A DNA stretch of 64,000 bases from Toxoplasma gondii ME49 (lineage: Eukaryota; Apicomplexa; Conoidasida; Eucoccidiorida; Sarcocystidae). Below are positions 1 to 11,394 of the stretch, one piece after another (the stretch's first letter is position 1; every line of letters starts with the position of its first letter). The position numbers were made by a program, and so were the translations under genes. The DNA lies in the NCBI RefSeq assembly GCF_000006565.2, contig NC_031475.1:1819535-1883534 (forward strand). Reading direction: 5' to 3'. The notes under the pieces were generated by a model. That model made no database searches. It had not been told where the DNA came from and saw only the letters and a program-made list of their open reading frames with translations.

Positions 1-397
1 TCTCTGCCACGACATCCGCGGTGCCGAGCGACTCACTGGCTACGTGCTCCACTTCTCGCATTCCTTCTTCCAAGTTCCCGAAAGCCACAGGCGACTCACC
101 GACTTCGTCAGCTTCCTCCATTGCTCCTTCTTCTTCGCATGCACCTGCGTTCGCGACCCCGGAACTCTGCACTGGGTCGACGCATGCGCTGGGCGAAGTG
201 GACACGAATGGCTCCAGAGCCGGAGACGGCTGCGAGGCCGCCATCTCGGACTCCATCGAACTCTCCTCGCCTGGTATACACGCAGGCACAGACTCGTCGC
301 CGGAACTCCCCAAACGCCCTCGCGCGGGCAGCAGCTCCCGCGTACCCAGGTCTTCTCCACTGAAGGCGGCAGGAGCCGGCGCGATTTCGCTCTCCAT
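1..397 (-). CDS. Unidentified acidic protein, N-terminal exon (partial, runs off left edge)
   Basis: The minus strand is open from an ATG at 397-395 to the window edge (132 codons, no stop). The product is rich in Glu, Ser, Ala and Pro with several Glu-rich patches, so it is probably disordered; no domain is recognisable. The ATG sits in a strong initiation context (GACCATGGAG). Just upstream on the same strand is a good splice acceptor, a pyrimidine run ending in TTTTTTAG at 410-403. The ATG may therefore be the true start after a 5' UTR intron, or an internal Met. In the second case a candidate upstream exon is 1699-1539 minus: it has an acceptor at 1700, a donor-like GTAGAT after 1539, and a matching one-base phase. 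The opposite-strand reading of the same bases is a Ser-rich frame with no better support. Function unknown. Confidence 0.5.
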   Translation of the reverse strand, partial: MESEIAPAPAAFSGEDLGTRELLPARGRLGSSGDESVPACIPGEESSMESEMAASQPSPALEPFVSTSPSACVDPVQSSGVANAGACEEEGAMEEADEVGESPVAFGNLEEGMREVEHVASESLGTADVVAE

Positions 398-3300
398 GGT
401 CTCTAAAAAAGAGGACGAGCGAAGACAACCAACACGGAAGGCCCTCGCAACAGTGCGTTGATGAGGAGGGGACACACACACAAACAAACGACTGTGGAGT
501 CGGGGTGTACAGACACGAGACAAAAAGATGTGGGGCAGAAAGAGGGAAGAAAGGGAGGTGAAGGGGAGAAACGGATATGAACCTCGGAAATTTGCTGACG
601 ACCTGGAAACTGCCTCCACGAGACAACGCGTCCGAGAGACCGAATCGCGAGAAAGAAAAGGACCAATTTGTTCACGCGAACCAATCGCGCGTCTGTGTAT
701 TCCCTGGCGCTTCTCTCTCCCGACAGCCTCGCGCAGCACGCGAAACCGGAGATTACAGAGAAAGGAGAGGAACGCGTCTCCTGACACCGCGCTCTCCCGA
801 GACACGAACGCGAGAGGTGTTCGGGATCTAAAATCAATGCATGCAGCACTCTATATGCAAATACGTCGAACGGTTTGCCACGAAAAATCCAAGACGGCTG
901 CTAAAACGGGACAAGGAAAGGGGGCGTGACGACTTTCGCATCGACCGAGACACACACACGAGTCGCGCGAAAAACCTGTTTCACCTTCAAGAAGTCTGCG
1001 ACGACAAACCGGCGATGGCTCTGTTCAACTCTCTCGCTTCAGCTCGTCACTGGATAACACGGAGCTGCTGCCGCCCTCAGACTCCCCACGCGCGGCAAGC
1101 CCAGCGGGACGCGGCGCCGACAGAGGGCAAAGATGCAGGGAAAGCCGGAGATCCGGAGACCGAGACTCACAGACGAACGCGGCGAAAAAGAGAAAAGCCT
1201 CTATGGTGCAGGCAGCCGGCTCTTCTCCAGAAACTCTGCACCTCTCTCTGGAGAGAGTCTACACAACCGGACAAACTGTTTTTAAAATATGCACTCTCGC
1301 GAACTGGAGGCGGGAAACGAGGCGACGGCCACGTGTCTAGACATCCCAAGGGTCGGGTGATGCCCACAGGCAGCCAGTGCGTCTGCTTCACACTTCTCTC
1401 CGGAGTTCGCAACTGTCTCCAGCTCGCTGACAGAGACTCTCAAGTTCCGCACACGAGAGTCCCTCATAAAAAGTTATGACAGAAAGCCACAACACGCTTG
1501 TAATACAAACACATGTGCGCATCTATACACACATCTACGCAGCTGTCCGACGGGGCGGTAGTGGAGCAGGCGCGACCAGCCGGCGATCTGCTTGGACTTC
1601 ACCGATTTCCTCTTCAGAGTCACTTCGGCCGAACGCACACTCTGCCACGCGCCACGCGCGCGCGTCTCCTCGCCGCGCAAAAAAAGGGGACCAGCGAAGC
1701 TAAAAACGCGAACGGCAGAAAAATGCGACACGAAATTCCCACTCGTGAGGGACTAAGGCGCGCGCACGGAGCCACGCGTCGGCCGTCTAGACACCTCAGC
1801 AGTTCGGCACAACTGACGAAGGATCGAGACAGCGCGGATGGACCCAATGCATGCAGAGAGGGCCTCCACAGAAGATAAACTGCGCGCGAAAAGTGAGGAC
1901 ACACGCTGGGTCTTATGGAAGCAGAGGAACAGAGGAGTGGAGCGCGCGAGGTGGAGAAGATAGGGGGAGGGAAAGGGAAAGAAGGCGAAAGTGAGCACCT
2001 TTTGGAACCACAGAGAATCGCTGTTTCGGATGTCTGCGCGGGAGGGGACGGTGGCAAGCAGGGGTGTGCAGGGCGGGCCGCGCGAAGGGGGAAGGGAAGC
2101 GCAAAGGTGTAGATGTTGGCTGCGTTCAACGCTTCAGCGGAAAACGGATCTCTCACTCAATTTGCGAGAGACGTTTGCAGGAAGAGCCTTTTCGGCTGCT
2201 CAGCAACTGAGAGAAACCTGGGTCGAGTCTCCACACTTGTCGTTCCTCGAAGGGTTTGAGACGCAGTGTGTGCTTCGTCGCGTGTTCTTTGTCGCGCCGA
2301 AGCGAGTTGTCTGCTTGTCTTGGCGAAGAGAGCCGGAGAGTCTCTGCGAACCTGCACGAGAGTCGGCTTATCGGAGTGTTTTCCTGAGCTCGCGCCAGTC
2401 GAGCGCCATCCGGAATGCCAGTGAAGTCGAGACGTGCAGCGAGATGCGTGCTCTCCCGAGAAAGTGGAAATGCCCGCAAAACCTACAGCCGCAAAGAGAG
2501 GCAACTCAGAGAGTGAACGAGCGAACGGTCGACAACTTGCGGAGTCCCGTCATCGTGTGGAGAGACGCACTGCGTTTCGCATCGCGTCGACCCTGAAGAA
2601 GACGGCGAGCTTCAGAACGCTTTCCAGCGCACCCTCGAGTCCCGTTCCGCCAGTCCGAAAAGCCGCTTCACGTCGAGATAGTTCCTCGACAGAAGACGCG
2701 GGCTGCTTCTAGTTTTCCTCAAAGGCAACCCAAGGTTCGCCGGCTAATTAGCCTTGGCACAACTCGAAGTACGAATCTGACGCTGCTTCGCCATCCTGGA
2801 TGGCGGTGAGCAACATGCCGCGCTTCTCCCTGAGCGAACTGGTTCCGGTGAGGTGTACGTCCACCCCGATGCAAACTGACACGACACCGCCCGTCCACCG
2901 AAACAGGTCTCCTGGATGCAGTGTCCACGAAGAGCGACGATAGAACAGTCGGCAGAGCTCGCGACACAGAGTCTTGCAGCGCAGAAGACACAAACTCCAA
3001 CTGCATGCGTTCTTTGGTGCTCAACACAGAACAGAAAGCAAGGAAAGAAGGAACTCCAGCTGGGCAAGGCCGAGTGGCCGCCAGCGGGGAGCAAAGCCCC
3101 TTGCGCCGTAGAACGCCCCCTTCTCTGGCTGTTCTTGTGGCCTGACACCCGAAGAAAAGCAGAACGGCGCAGATCGCCACGCAGATGCACCGAGAGAGGA
3201 GAAAAAAGAGGAAAAGCGGAAAGGTGTCGCGACAGACTGCGAGGACACGTCGGAGAACAGCCACGCCAGAAGGAAAAAAGCCGACGGACGGACAGGGGGC

Positions 3301-6300
3301 GAACAAACAAATACGGAAAGAAATGAAGCAGAAACACAGACTGAGCAGCAGCCTTTTTCTCGGCACGAGAAACCGGGAAAACCAAGCAAGATTTCACGAG
3401 CAGACACCGAGAGTTGGTGTTTCAAGAGTGTCGCCAGAAAAAAGGAACGACGTTTGCGGCCCAGCTTTTTCGACGAATCCCGACCAAGCAGGACGGACCG
3501 ACGGAGAGAAAAAAATGAACGCAAAACGCAGAACAGTGTCCGGGACAGAGCGACCACTCTTAAAACATCTCAGAGTCCCGAAATTCTGTAGATAAAGTGA
3601 GAGAACGCGGTCTTTCTCTCTGCAGCACAAGAAAACGAGAGGGTAGCTCGAGTTGTTCTTTTCATGCAGTGCTCCGCGTTCTGCGTGTCGCGAAACGAAT
3701 CCGTGACATAGAAGGCGCTTGAAGAAACGAACGAAGCGACGGCCAAGAATCTTCAAAAAGGACACAGAAAAGCGCACAACTGTTCGAATCGAAGCATCTC
3801 AACACGACGACGAATGTACCCCATTTTGTAGTTCTATATACGGATAAAAAGCCGAATGGACCCCGCTGCCACATCCGAGCAGCCTCACCTCTTTTTTGCC
3901 ACCATCAATGCATCGTGCGTTCTAATTTTATATAAGCCGTTCCGTCTGTCGGAAAGCTCCCGTCTGGCTACAAGCCGATTTTCCGCTGCTTTCCAGATGA
4001 TTTTGCATCATTGAGGAGGGCCGCATCACCTGCGCGCGTCATCCCAGAAACCTGCCACACCCTGAGAAGCGCGCGCGACGCCGCTCCGTCATCCACCGCG
4101 TCGTGATGCTCGTCCTCGGGGGAAAGGAGGGGGGGGGCACAAAGGTCCCGTCAACGAGAGCGACAAAAGCGCAGTTCCTCACCCGAGTCGGGACAGAAAA
4201 AGACACCAGCGACGCACGCCCCTCCAAGTAATTCCCCAAAACCTCCCCACCTAACGCCGTCTTCTCTGTGTGTGGCTCGTCGGGGGTAATCTAGCACCAA
4301 CTGGTCGCGACGGATGGAACGAAAGCTACAGTATCGAAGAAGGCGAACACAGGCGGTGGAAACTGCGCGAAAGAGAGCCTACAAAAACCGTTGTAGGGTC
4401 GCTTTTCCACGAAACTTACGCTAGACGCGAGCGCGAAAGCCACAGATGGATGCCTGGCACGACCTGGACTTAAAAAAAGGGGGGTACGTGCGCCTTCTGC
4501 GTGTTGTTTATAGAGGTGATTCCGAGTATCGAACAGAAGGGGTACTGCGTGAGATTCCAGTTTGAGAACATAGTCCCGAAGAAGCGCAGAGCGCTTTGCG
4601 TGGAGAGTTGCGTTACCGTGTTAGTTAAGGGACCAGGGGTTTTTGCAGAGTACAACGCCCACTTCCTGGTCACGGGTATAACAGCGGAACTTCCACGTGG
4701 TTACACACCAAGTCACGCGTTGTTAGAGGTGGCGAACACACACCCTGGGCCCCACTGGAGAAAGAGGCTTTCATGATTTGTATTCCACTGCACCTGAAGT
4801 GGAACTTGGATGGAGTGGAATGTATTCGGTGGAAGCATGCTAATACGGGTGACCTTAGTCCGTTGTTCCACAAGCTGTATGCATTTTTCTTGGTAGGTGC
4901 CATCTTACACGTTTCTACCGGACTGGTTCTATGTTGATACTTAACACAGTTGACGACAACGGTTGTACATCTCATAGGTAGATAAGCTACTACATTGCAT
5001 CTTACTACGGCACCGGCCGTGTGCTGTTAACCAACACTGTTCGTTTCTACAGCTGCAGCCACAGCTAGTTCTGAATGGCGTGAATGCTGAAGGGAAACTA
5101 AGCGAACAGGGGATGCAACAACTACCTGGAAAGACACAACTAGACAGAGTCCCGTTAAAGACGGCAGCGCAGTATGCTCATTAATGCACTAACTCCCTGG
5201 CCTCAGACGACCGGGATGAAGAACGTCTGGCGAAACGATTGCCGAGAAAAGGACCTCTTATGACAAACGGGAAAGCCCAGACGATCGTGGAAGATGAATC
5301 GTGCTTGTCGCTGAATAGTGTTCCATAACGCGATGCGGCCTGAGAGTGAGAAGCGGATGTGGTACAAAGAAACGCCAGTCCTTCTCTGCGCATGACAGAA
5401 AATGAAGAGAAAGCATGACGGACGCATGCCATCTGCGTCGGTCACGAGCAGAGTGTCGCTTTACCCCCATTTCACCTCAAGTTTCTCATCAATACCCGCC
5501 GACACCGAGAACGGGCGTTTTCACCTCGTTCTCTCGATCGCCACACTCACGGATCTCTGTCCGTATCTGCTCAGTGACACCGAATGTGTTTGTAATGCAT
5601 GGAACACGCGTTACAACGAGATATCTCAATCTGGCATTCAGAACGTCAGGGTCACAGCTAAATCATTTCCTGTGATCACACTGTCAGTAGTTACTGTCTC
5701 AGCTCGTATTATGTAACTCCGTTGACTAGTAACTTGCTCCATACTTTGCACCAACCGATCTAAAGCCGTGATGTGGAGATATTCGGTGTTTCTCATAGCA
5801 CCGCTGTACTAAACCGCAGTCTAAATGCGAACTTTGACCCTGGTCTGGAGAGAACAGCGATACCCAGGAGTCTCCAAAAAACACTTTCCTTGAATTTAGA
5901 CTCGAAGTGTACCTTGTACGAAACTGCTTTCATTGAAAGAACCACCATTTGCCACCTCTGGCTCACTGGGCCGACGGACTTCTTTTGCCACACCTGGGAA
6001 GTCTCTAGACTTTGAAAGTTCGTGGCATTTCCTCGATACTCTTTTCTCCAAAGCCATCGGAATTCCAACAAACTAGCTCACTTGCGACGCGAGACCAGTA
6101 AAACATTTCTAATCACCGCAGCTGCAGCCGCGACAGCTGAGCACAGAAGAAAATCCTTCCTGTGCAAAGAACAGAAGGCCCACGCCACTTCTCTTTCGCG
6201 GTTTTTGGGGGCATCCTGAGACTGACGCGAAAACCGGGGGCTCGACCTCCGGTTCCACGAAGCGTCCTTTGCTGCGCGACTTTTCAAGTGAAATCGTTTT

Positions 6301-7532
6301 CTTTCGCGTGACACGGACCCGTCTTAGCTCCATTGAAAGACTCCTTCTCAACTACAACTCGGCTTGGTAAAATGCTTCCTCGTGTGGACTTCGGGCTTTG
6401 TATGGAGGCAATGGGACTTCTTTGTACCAATTTATAATGGTGGTTCCAAAGTCATTTCCCCAAGAACTAAGGCGACCTTCTATTTCTCACTGTCATTAGT
6501 GATATCTTTCGGTTTGATCGTAAGAATGCAGCGAGATGAATACATACACCGAACTTGACAAGACACGTTGGTGAATGATGGTTAGGTTGTGTTACCGAAT
6601 CTTGTGTAGAACCCGAGAAGACTGAGTGAACACTACCGCGATTGAAATGCCATTCCGCTGCGTTTTTCGCGTTTTCTCCTTAGTTGGGATTTCCATAGAC
6701 AGCGGGAAACAAAGGCAGAAGGGAAAGTGCAGAAACGCGAGAAAATATCGTCGCACAAGACGCAGAGAGCCACAAAAGCGCGAAGAGAAGCACGCGGAGA
6801 TGAAGCGACGTCGCCAGGAAGACACAAAAACAAAATTCGCACTTTCTGAGAACACCGGGTCGAGTGCGTGACCGCATGAACAGACACGCCACACGCAGAC
6901 AGTTGAAAGGTGACTTGGTTTTCGTCGAGAACCGAAGCGGTCAGGAAACAGAAAAGTCTGTGGATGTTCCTGTCTCAGAGATGATCATTCCAAGGACGGC
7001 GGGAGCGACCATCCTTACATCTGAGTGTCTCTCGCTGTTACGTGCTTCGAGTGAACTCTTGGTGAGTGACCTAGAAACTGCGTTGACACATCACAACTTC
7101 GGTCCAGTGAAGACTTTCAAGAGGGTGACCAGCAGCAGTCGAACTCGTCGGAAATGCTCCCCAGAGGGATCATAGTTGTGAGAACTGTGCCTCAGTCCAT
7201 CCAGGTGGAACAGGAGGAACTGAACAAAAAAGCTGAAGGATGCGCTGAACGTTTTCTTGACTCATCCTTCCCGCCTTCTCATCTTCAGTCTGCATAGTGA
7301 GACGCTCGGTGAACATCGTCCTTCACAGATTCAGGCAGTTCTCCAACGACAGACACCGCGTAGCAGCCCGGCACAACTTCAGCTGAAAAGAAGACAGACA
7401 AGAGACGAAAGGCGCAGCATATGCACTTCTCAACGCTCCTCATGCCACCAGTGAACCTTCTGGTCGGATCCGAAGTCCGCAGTGAGCTAATCCATTCAAG
7501 AAAAATGCAAGAAAAACTTGGCCATCATACTA
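398..7532. other. Long region without an established gene
   Basis: No family is recognisable on either strand. From about 500 to 3600 the plus strand is purine-rich, as expected if minus-strand introns or UTRs lie here. Two minus-strand stretches look codon-like and could be exons of the gene at 1-397 or of a separate gene: 1699-1539 (possible acceptor and donor) and about 2985-2748, which ends in TAA and encodes a sensible-looking C-terminus (ending YFELCQG) of no known family. A plus-strand frame at 2434-2712 is Ser/Arg-rich and unsupported. From about 4480 to 7500 the sequence is lower in GC, has only short open frames and shows no repeats; it includes SPT4 downstream sequence. Confidence 0.5.
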
Positions 7533-8828
7533 CTAGGTTAGTTCACACGACGCACAGACGTCACGGTTCCTGTAAACACTCCTTGCAGAAAGATTCTTTG
7601 ATGCTTTCTCCAACGAACCGTCTGAAAAAAGATTAACGATGGAACGAGCAACCGACAAGATCCTCCACAAGGAGTCTTTGCAGTTATTTTCAAAAGTCTT
7701 CAGTTCGCACCCTCGTACTGAGAGTCCGCCACTAGGAGACAAGATGGAGTATACGCGTCTGCTGCGAAGTACGCGCCCAGTGAAGTCGTCGAAGCAAAGA
7801 AGCAGCGGGGGAAAGCTTTTGGAACACAGAGAACGCCGCTGTTGAAAGCTACGCGTGCCGCCACGGCAACAGAGAGAGAAGAAAACTTGGATCCGTCTTG
7901 AGTGTCGAAGTGAGAACACACAGGAAGAATTTTCAGATGATCAACACAAACAAAGAAGAGATGAGAGAGAGAAACACCAACAGAAAGAAGTCGTCGACAC
8001 CTAAACCGGCCACCCCGTGAAGACTTCGTCGCATGCTTCTTTTTTCTCATAGTTTCGTCCTTCCTTCGGCGTTTCGAGACCATCTTTGGTCTTCGTTTTC
8101 GCTCTTTGCTCTTGCGATTTCTGAGCTCCTCCCTACTCAGTTTATTGTGACGCGCAACCCAAGAGGACATCGGCTTCATGACCGCGACAAAGCCAGCGAA
8201 GTTGACAGTCGTGCAGTCCCAGACGCGATGCCGATCTCCGTCCATCTGGAGGAAGCCGCAGTTCGGACAACCTTCGTCGTAGAACTGCGAACCCACAGAC
8301 AGGAAAGACCGAGACGTTTGGCAGCAGGAGAACACAAAGTGCTCAAAGCGAGGCAGACCGACGCTAACCGTTGCTCTTGTTGCGCGACAGATCAAAAGTG
8401 AACCGAGGGGAAGGGAAGGCACACTGACCGGAAAGAGGACGGACAAGAGACACCCCGCGGAACTGGAGAAAGGAGAAAGAGAACATCCACGAAACAGAGA
8501 GGAGGTGAGAGAACTGCACACACGGTGCCACAGGGACAGGGAGCGAAGAAAACGAATGAGATCCCCAGTACGGAAGGAGACATCGAGGCGGAGAGAGAAG
8601 GAGATAAAGACAGACTGCAAAGGGATATCGTACCTGTTGCTCGCTCATAATGAGGCGACAAGAAATGCAGGCGCGAAGCCTCAAAACGACTTTGTCTTCT
8701 TCCTGGCCGCTTTTGTTCTTCACTTTCCTGACCAGTCCCCGAGGCACTGTCGCGACAGTCGAAGGGTCCCCCGCCAGAGACGCTGCAGTGTCGTCGACGT
8801 CGTACAAAGAGCCGCTTCCTCCTTCCAT
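7533..8828 (-). CDS. SPT4: Transcription elongation factor SPT4
   Basis: SPT4 is the small zinc-binding partner of SPT5 in DSIF, which controls RNA polymerase II elongation in the nucleus. Exon 1 is 8828-8634 (65 residues), ending with the first zinc pair, Cys54-x-x-Cys57 (RACISC), before a GTACGA donor. Exon 2 is 8284-8137, opening with the second pair Cys71-x-x-Cys74 (GCPNC), followed by the family's WDCT, NFAGFVAVM and SWVARHNKL signatures. The last exon, 7621-7533, follows a TTTTTTCAG acceptor and gives NGSL...LSARSVYRNRD, matching the family C-terminus, then TAG. Between exons 2 and last, the conserved Gly-x-Tyr-Ala strand is missing. A phase-compatible candidate middle exon is 7815-7711, containing SLGAYFAADA, but its splice sites are weak. 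The first 45 residues extend beyond the usual family N-terminus. Identity is secure; the middle exon is not. Confidence 0.88.
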
Positions 8829-11394
8829 CTTGGAGAGGATGCGGTGCACGATACAGAAAATGCAGGGGGAGTAGCAGAAGAGAGGCGCGGCGATCAAAGA
8901 GAGATACACGAGGGAGAGAAAGGAAGGAACACGGAAGAAAAGACAAGAAAGAAATGCAAGACAACAACCAGAGGCGACCCAGGATTTGCCCCAGAGGGAG
9001 ACTCGAAAGAGGCGAACCAAAGGAGCGAAAAGAAAACTGGAAGGAAACACGAGAGGAGAGAACTGAGTCTTTAAACGAGAAACGATAGCATGCAGTCAAC
9101 GGAGAACGATGAAGGATTCACAGGACGCACCAAGGTGGTAGGAAAGAGACAAGGAAAGATTTCCCCCTTTCGAAACACACAGAGTGAAAGAAGAGGCAAA
9201 CTGAGGGAACTGCTGAAGAGTTAGAGACTACTTCTCTTTAGAGACAAATTTTTCGGTGTCGAGACGAAGTAACCTGTCGGCGAAGACGTACTTGCATGAG
9301 GGAAAGGATTCGAAAAACACTCAAACTTAAAATGTTTGAATTTGCGAGAAACACGCAAGAACAGAAGGCAAACGTGCGATGACGATCCTCGGAGGAAGGC
9401 CGACCTTGAAAAGAACTCGATGAGAGAGAGGAGACGCGATGATATGCGGTCGTCTTGCGCGTTCTGCGAAGAGATGAATCTTAGAAAAGACGACGCATGG
9501 ACAGGAGAGATGCTCAAACGCAGAAAATAGCAGATGGACTGTTAAAGAGAGTGTTATCGAAAGACGTCGGCCAGAAAGGGGACACCGGAGAATGTCTTAC
9601 ATGCAAGGAGCGACAGGGCACTTGCTGTCGAGACCCAAGAGGGAAAAAGACGAATACCGACCGGAATTTTGGATACGCCACTACAACCGGACCTTTTCGG
9701 CGAAGAAAGCTTTTTGAAAAACCGACCTTTCAAAGACTCGAATCGCACTTTTGCACGGCAAGGAGCGTTTTTTCGCGGTGGCCTACACAAACGAAAGAAA
9801 CTCTGAGAGCCGAGAGAAAAGGCAAAGAGAAAAACGACTGAGAAAAGAAAACCACGAAAGAGTGGAAAAACAAAGAAAACCAGCCGGACCTGCGTGGCTC
9901 AGCGTCGTCGATTGCTGGGTTGTTTGTTGAAGAGAGACTGACGAAACAACACTCGATTTATTCACACGGAAACGACAGGAGGAAAAGAAAATGACTTATG
10001 CCTGCCTCAATTGTCTACAATAACACTCCGTTCTCTTGGGACTGCATGCGTGGTTTAAAAAGACTCACGTGTTTCAACAGCAGAGACGGACCGCCGTTTG
10101 TGGTGAATGACGACGAGACCTGAGGCCAGGCTTAGAAGGAAACGCGTGCCTAAACGTCCAGATGAATGTGGACCTTCGCTTGAGAAAGAAAGACAAAATC
10201 AAACGCGCTTGTGTCTTCGCTCCTGTCTCTACACCAGCTAAAAAGCGAAGAACCATCACTCCAGCGCCTTTTCCGTGTGTCTCCCGCGAGGACCGAAGTG
10301 CACTCTTCCCGATCCTCCAACGGTGATTTTGCGCCATCGCAGCACAGCGGAGGCTTTCGCCCCCACCTCGAGATTCTCTCCCTCAAGAAACGCCTTTCGT
10401 TTCAAGGTTCGCTTCCTGAGCTCCTCGTGCGTGTGGAAAAGGAGGCTTTTCGAATTCAACGGAGCGTTTTCGTGTAATGAAAACCGCTAAACACGACGAG
10501 CAGCGGTACTCGACAAACACGGGGGGTTGCACAGATCCGTTGTAAGCTTGTGTCTTCTCTTTCACGACTCGGGAGCTTCGCTGGAAGCTGGTGACGAATC
10601 CCTTCTTTTCGCAGTTTTGTGCGGTCCGCCTCGCGGTATTTCGAATTTTCTCTCTCTTCACTAGTTTGTCGCGGCTCGGCACTTTGTGTTACGGCGTTTT
10701 TTCTGGAGAAACCGCGAGAAACTCATCCGCGGAAACGACTGCGAAGACGAATTGTCCACGTCTCTCTGCCCTGCCTACTGGTTTCTCATGCTTGTGTCTT
10801 CAAAAAGGAGCACTTACACACCGGGAGCTTTCGCTTTTGTTTGCAACGTCGCACCGTTTCGTTCTCCGCCACGTTTTCCCTTTCCTAAGTTCCGCCACAA
10901 ACCCTGTGTGACCTGCGAAGAGCGCGTTCTGGCCACAAACACCGACGCTCGGCGCCGGACCACCGGGAAAAGGGGAAATTTGCGATCCGTGAAGGCAACT
11001 AAAGTATCGCATGTGTTCCGCAGTCCTGCGTTCCCGCTTTCCACGCATCGGCAACCAGCCACGTTACGTGTAAGGGAATAAAAACTCTTCTGACTGCGCA
11101 CAGAGGTGCATCGACTCCCAGACTCGGGGTGTACATACACCCCAGCCTTCGGGCACATCCCCGTTGGTCTTGATTCCAGTGTCTTCCTCGCGGTCAGAAC
11201 TGTTCCGAAGAATTTTTTCCCCTGAAGAATTCACGCAGATCTTGCCCCCCCCACCCCCATTCGGGTCATTTTTTAGAATCTCCCCTCGGTTTTCGTCGGA
11301 TTTCCAACGGCCAGTCCGTTCGGTGTCAGTGACGCGCAAAACTCAAACTCTTGTGACTTCGCTGCTTCCCGTTTTCCTCCCCTCTGGATAAACT
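8829..11394. promoter_or_regulatory. Divergent upstream region of SPT4 and RPN5
   Basis: The region separates the start of SPT4 (minus) from the start of RPN5 (plus), so it should hold both promoters and 5' UTRs. I see no convincing exon on either strand; open frames are short and Ser/Arg/Lys-rich. TGCATGC-type palindromes, common in coccidian upstream DNA, occur near 9091 and 10044. The stretch from about 11160 to 11394, just before the RPN5 ATG, is pyrimidine-rich and fits a 5' UTR. No TATA-like element can be assigned. Confidence 0.45.

Noticed and set aside
2742..2753. 12-base palindrome GGCTAATTAGCC with short flanking inverted repeat
   Set aside because: No loop, U-run or known regulatory role; a chance palindrome is adequate.
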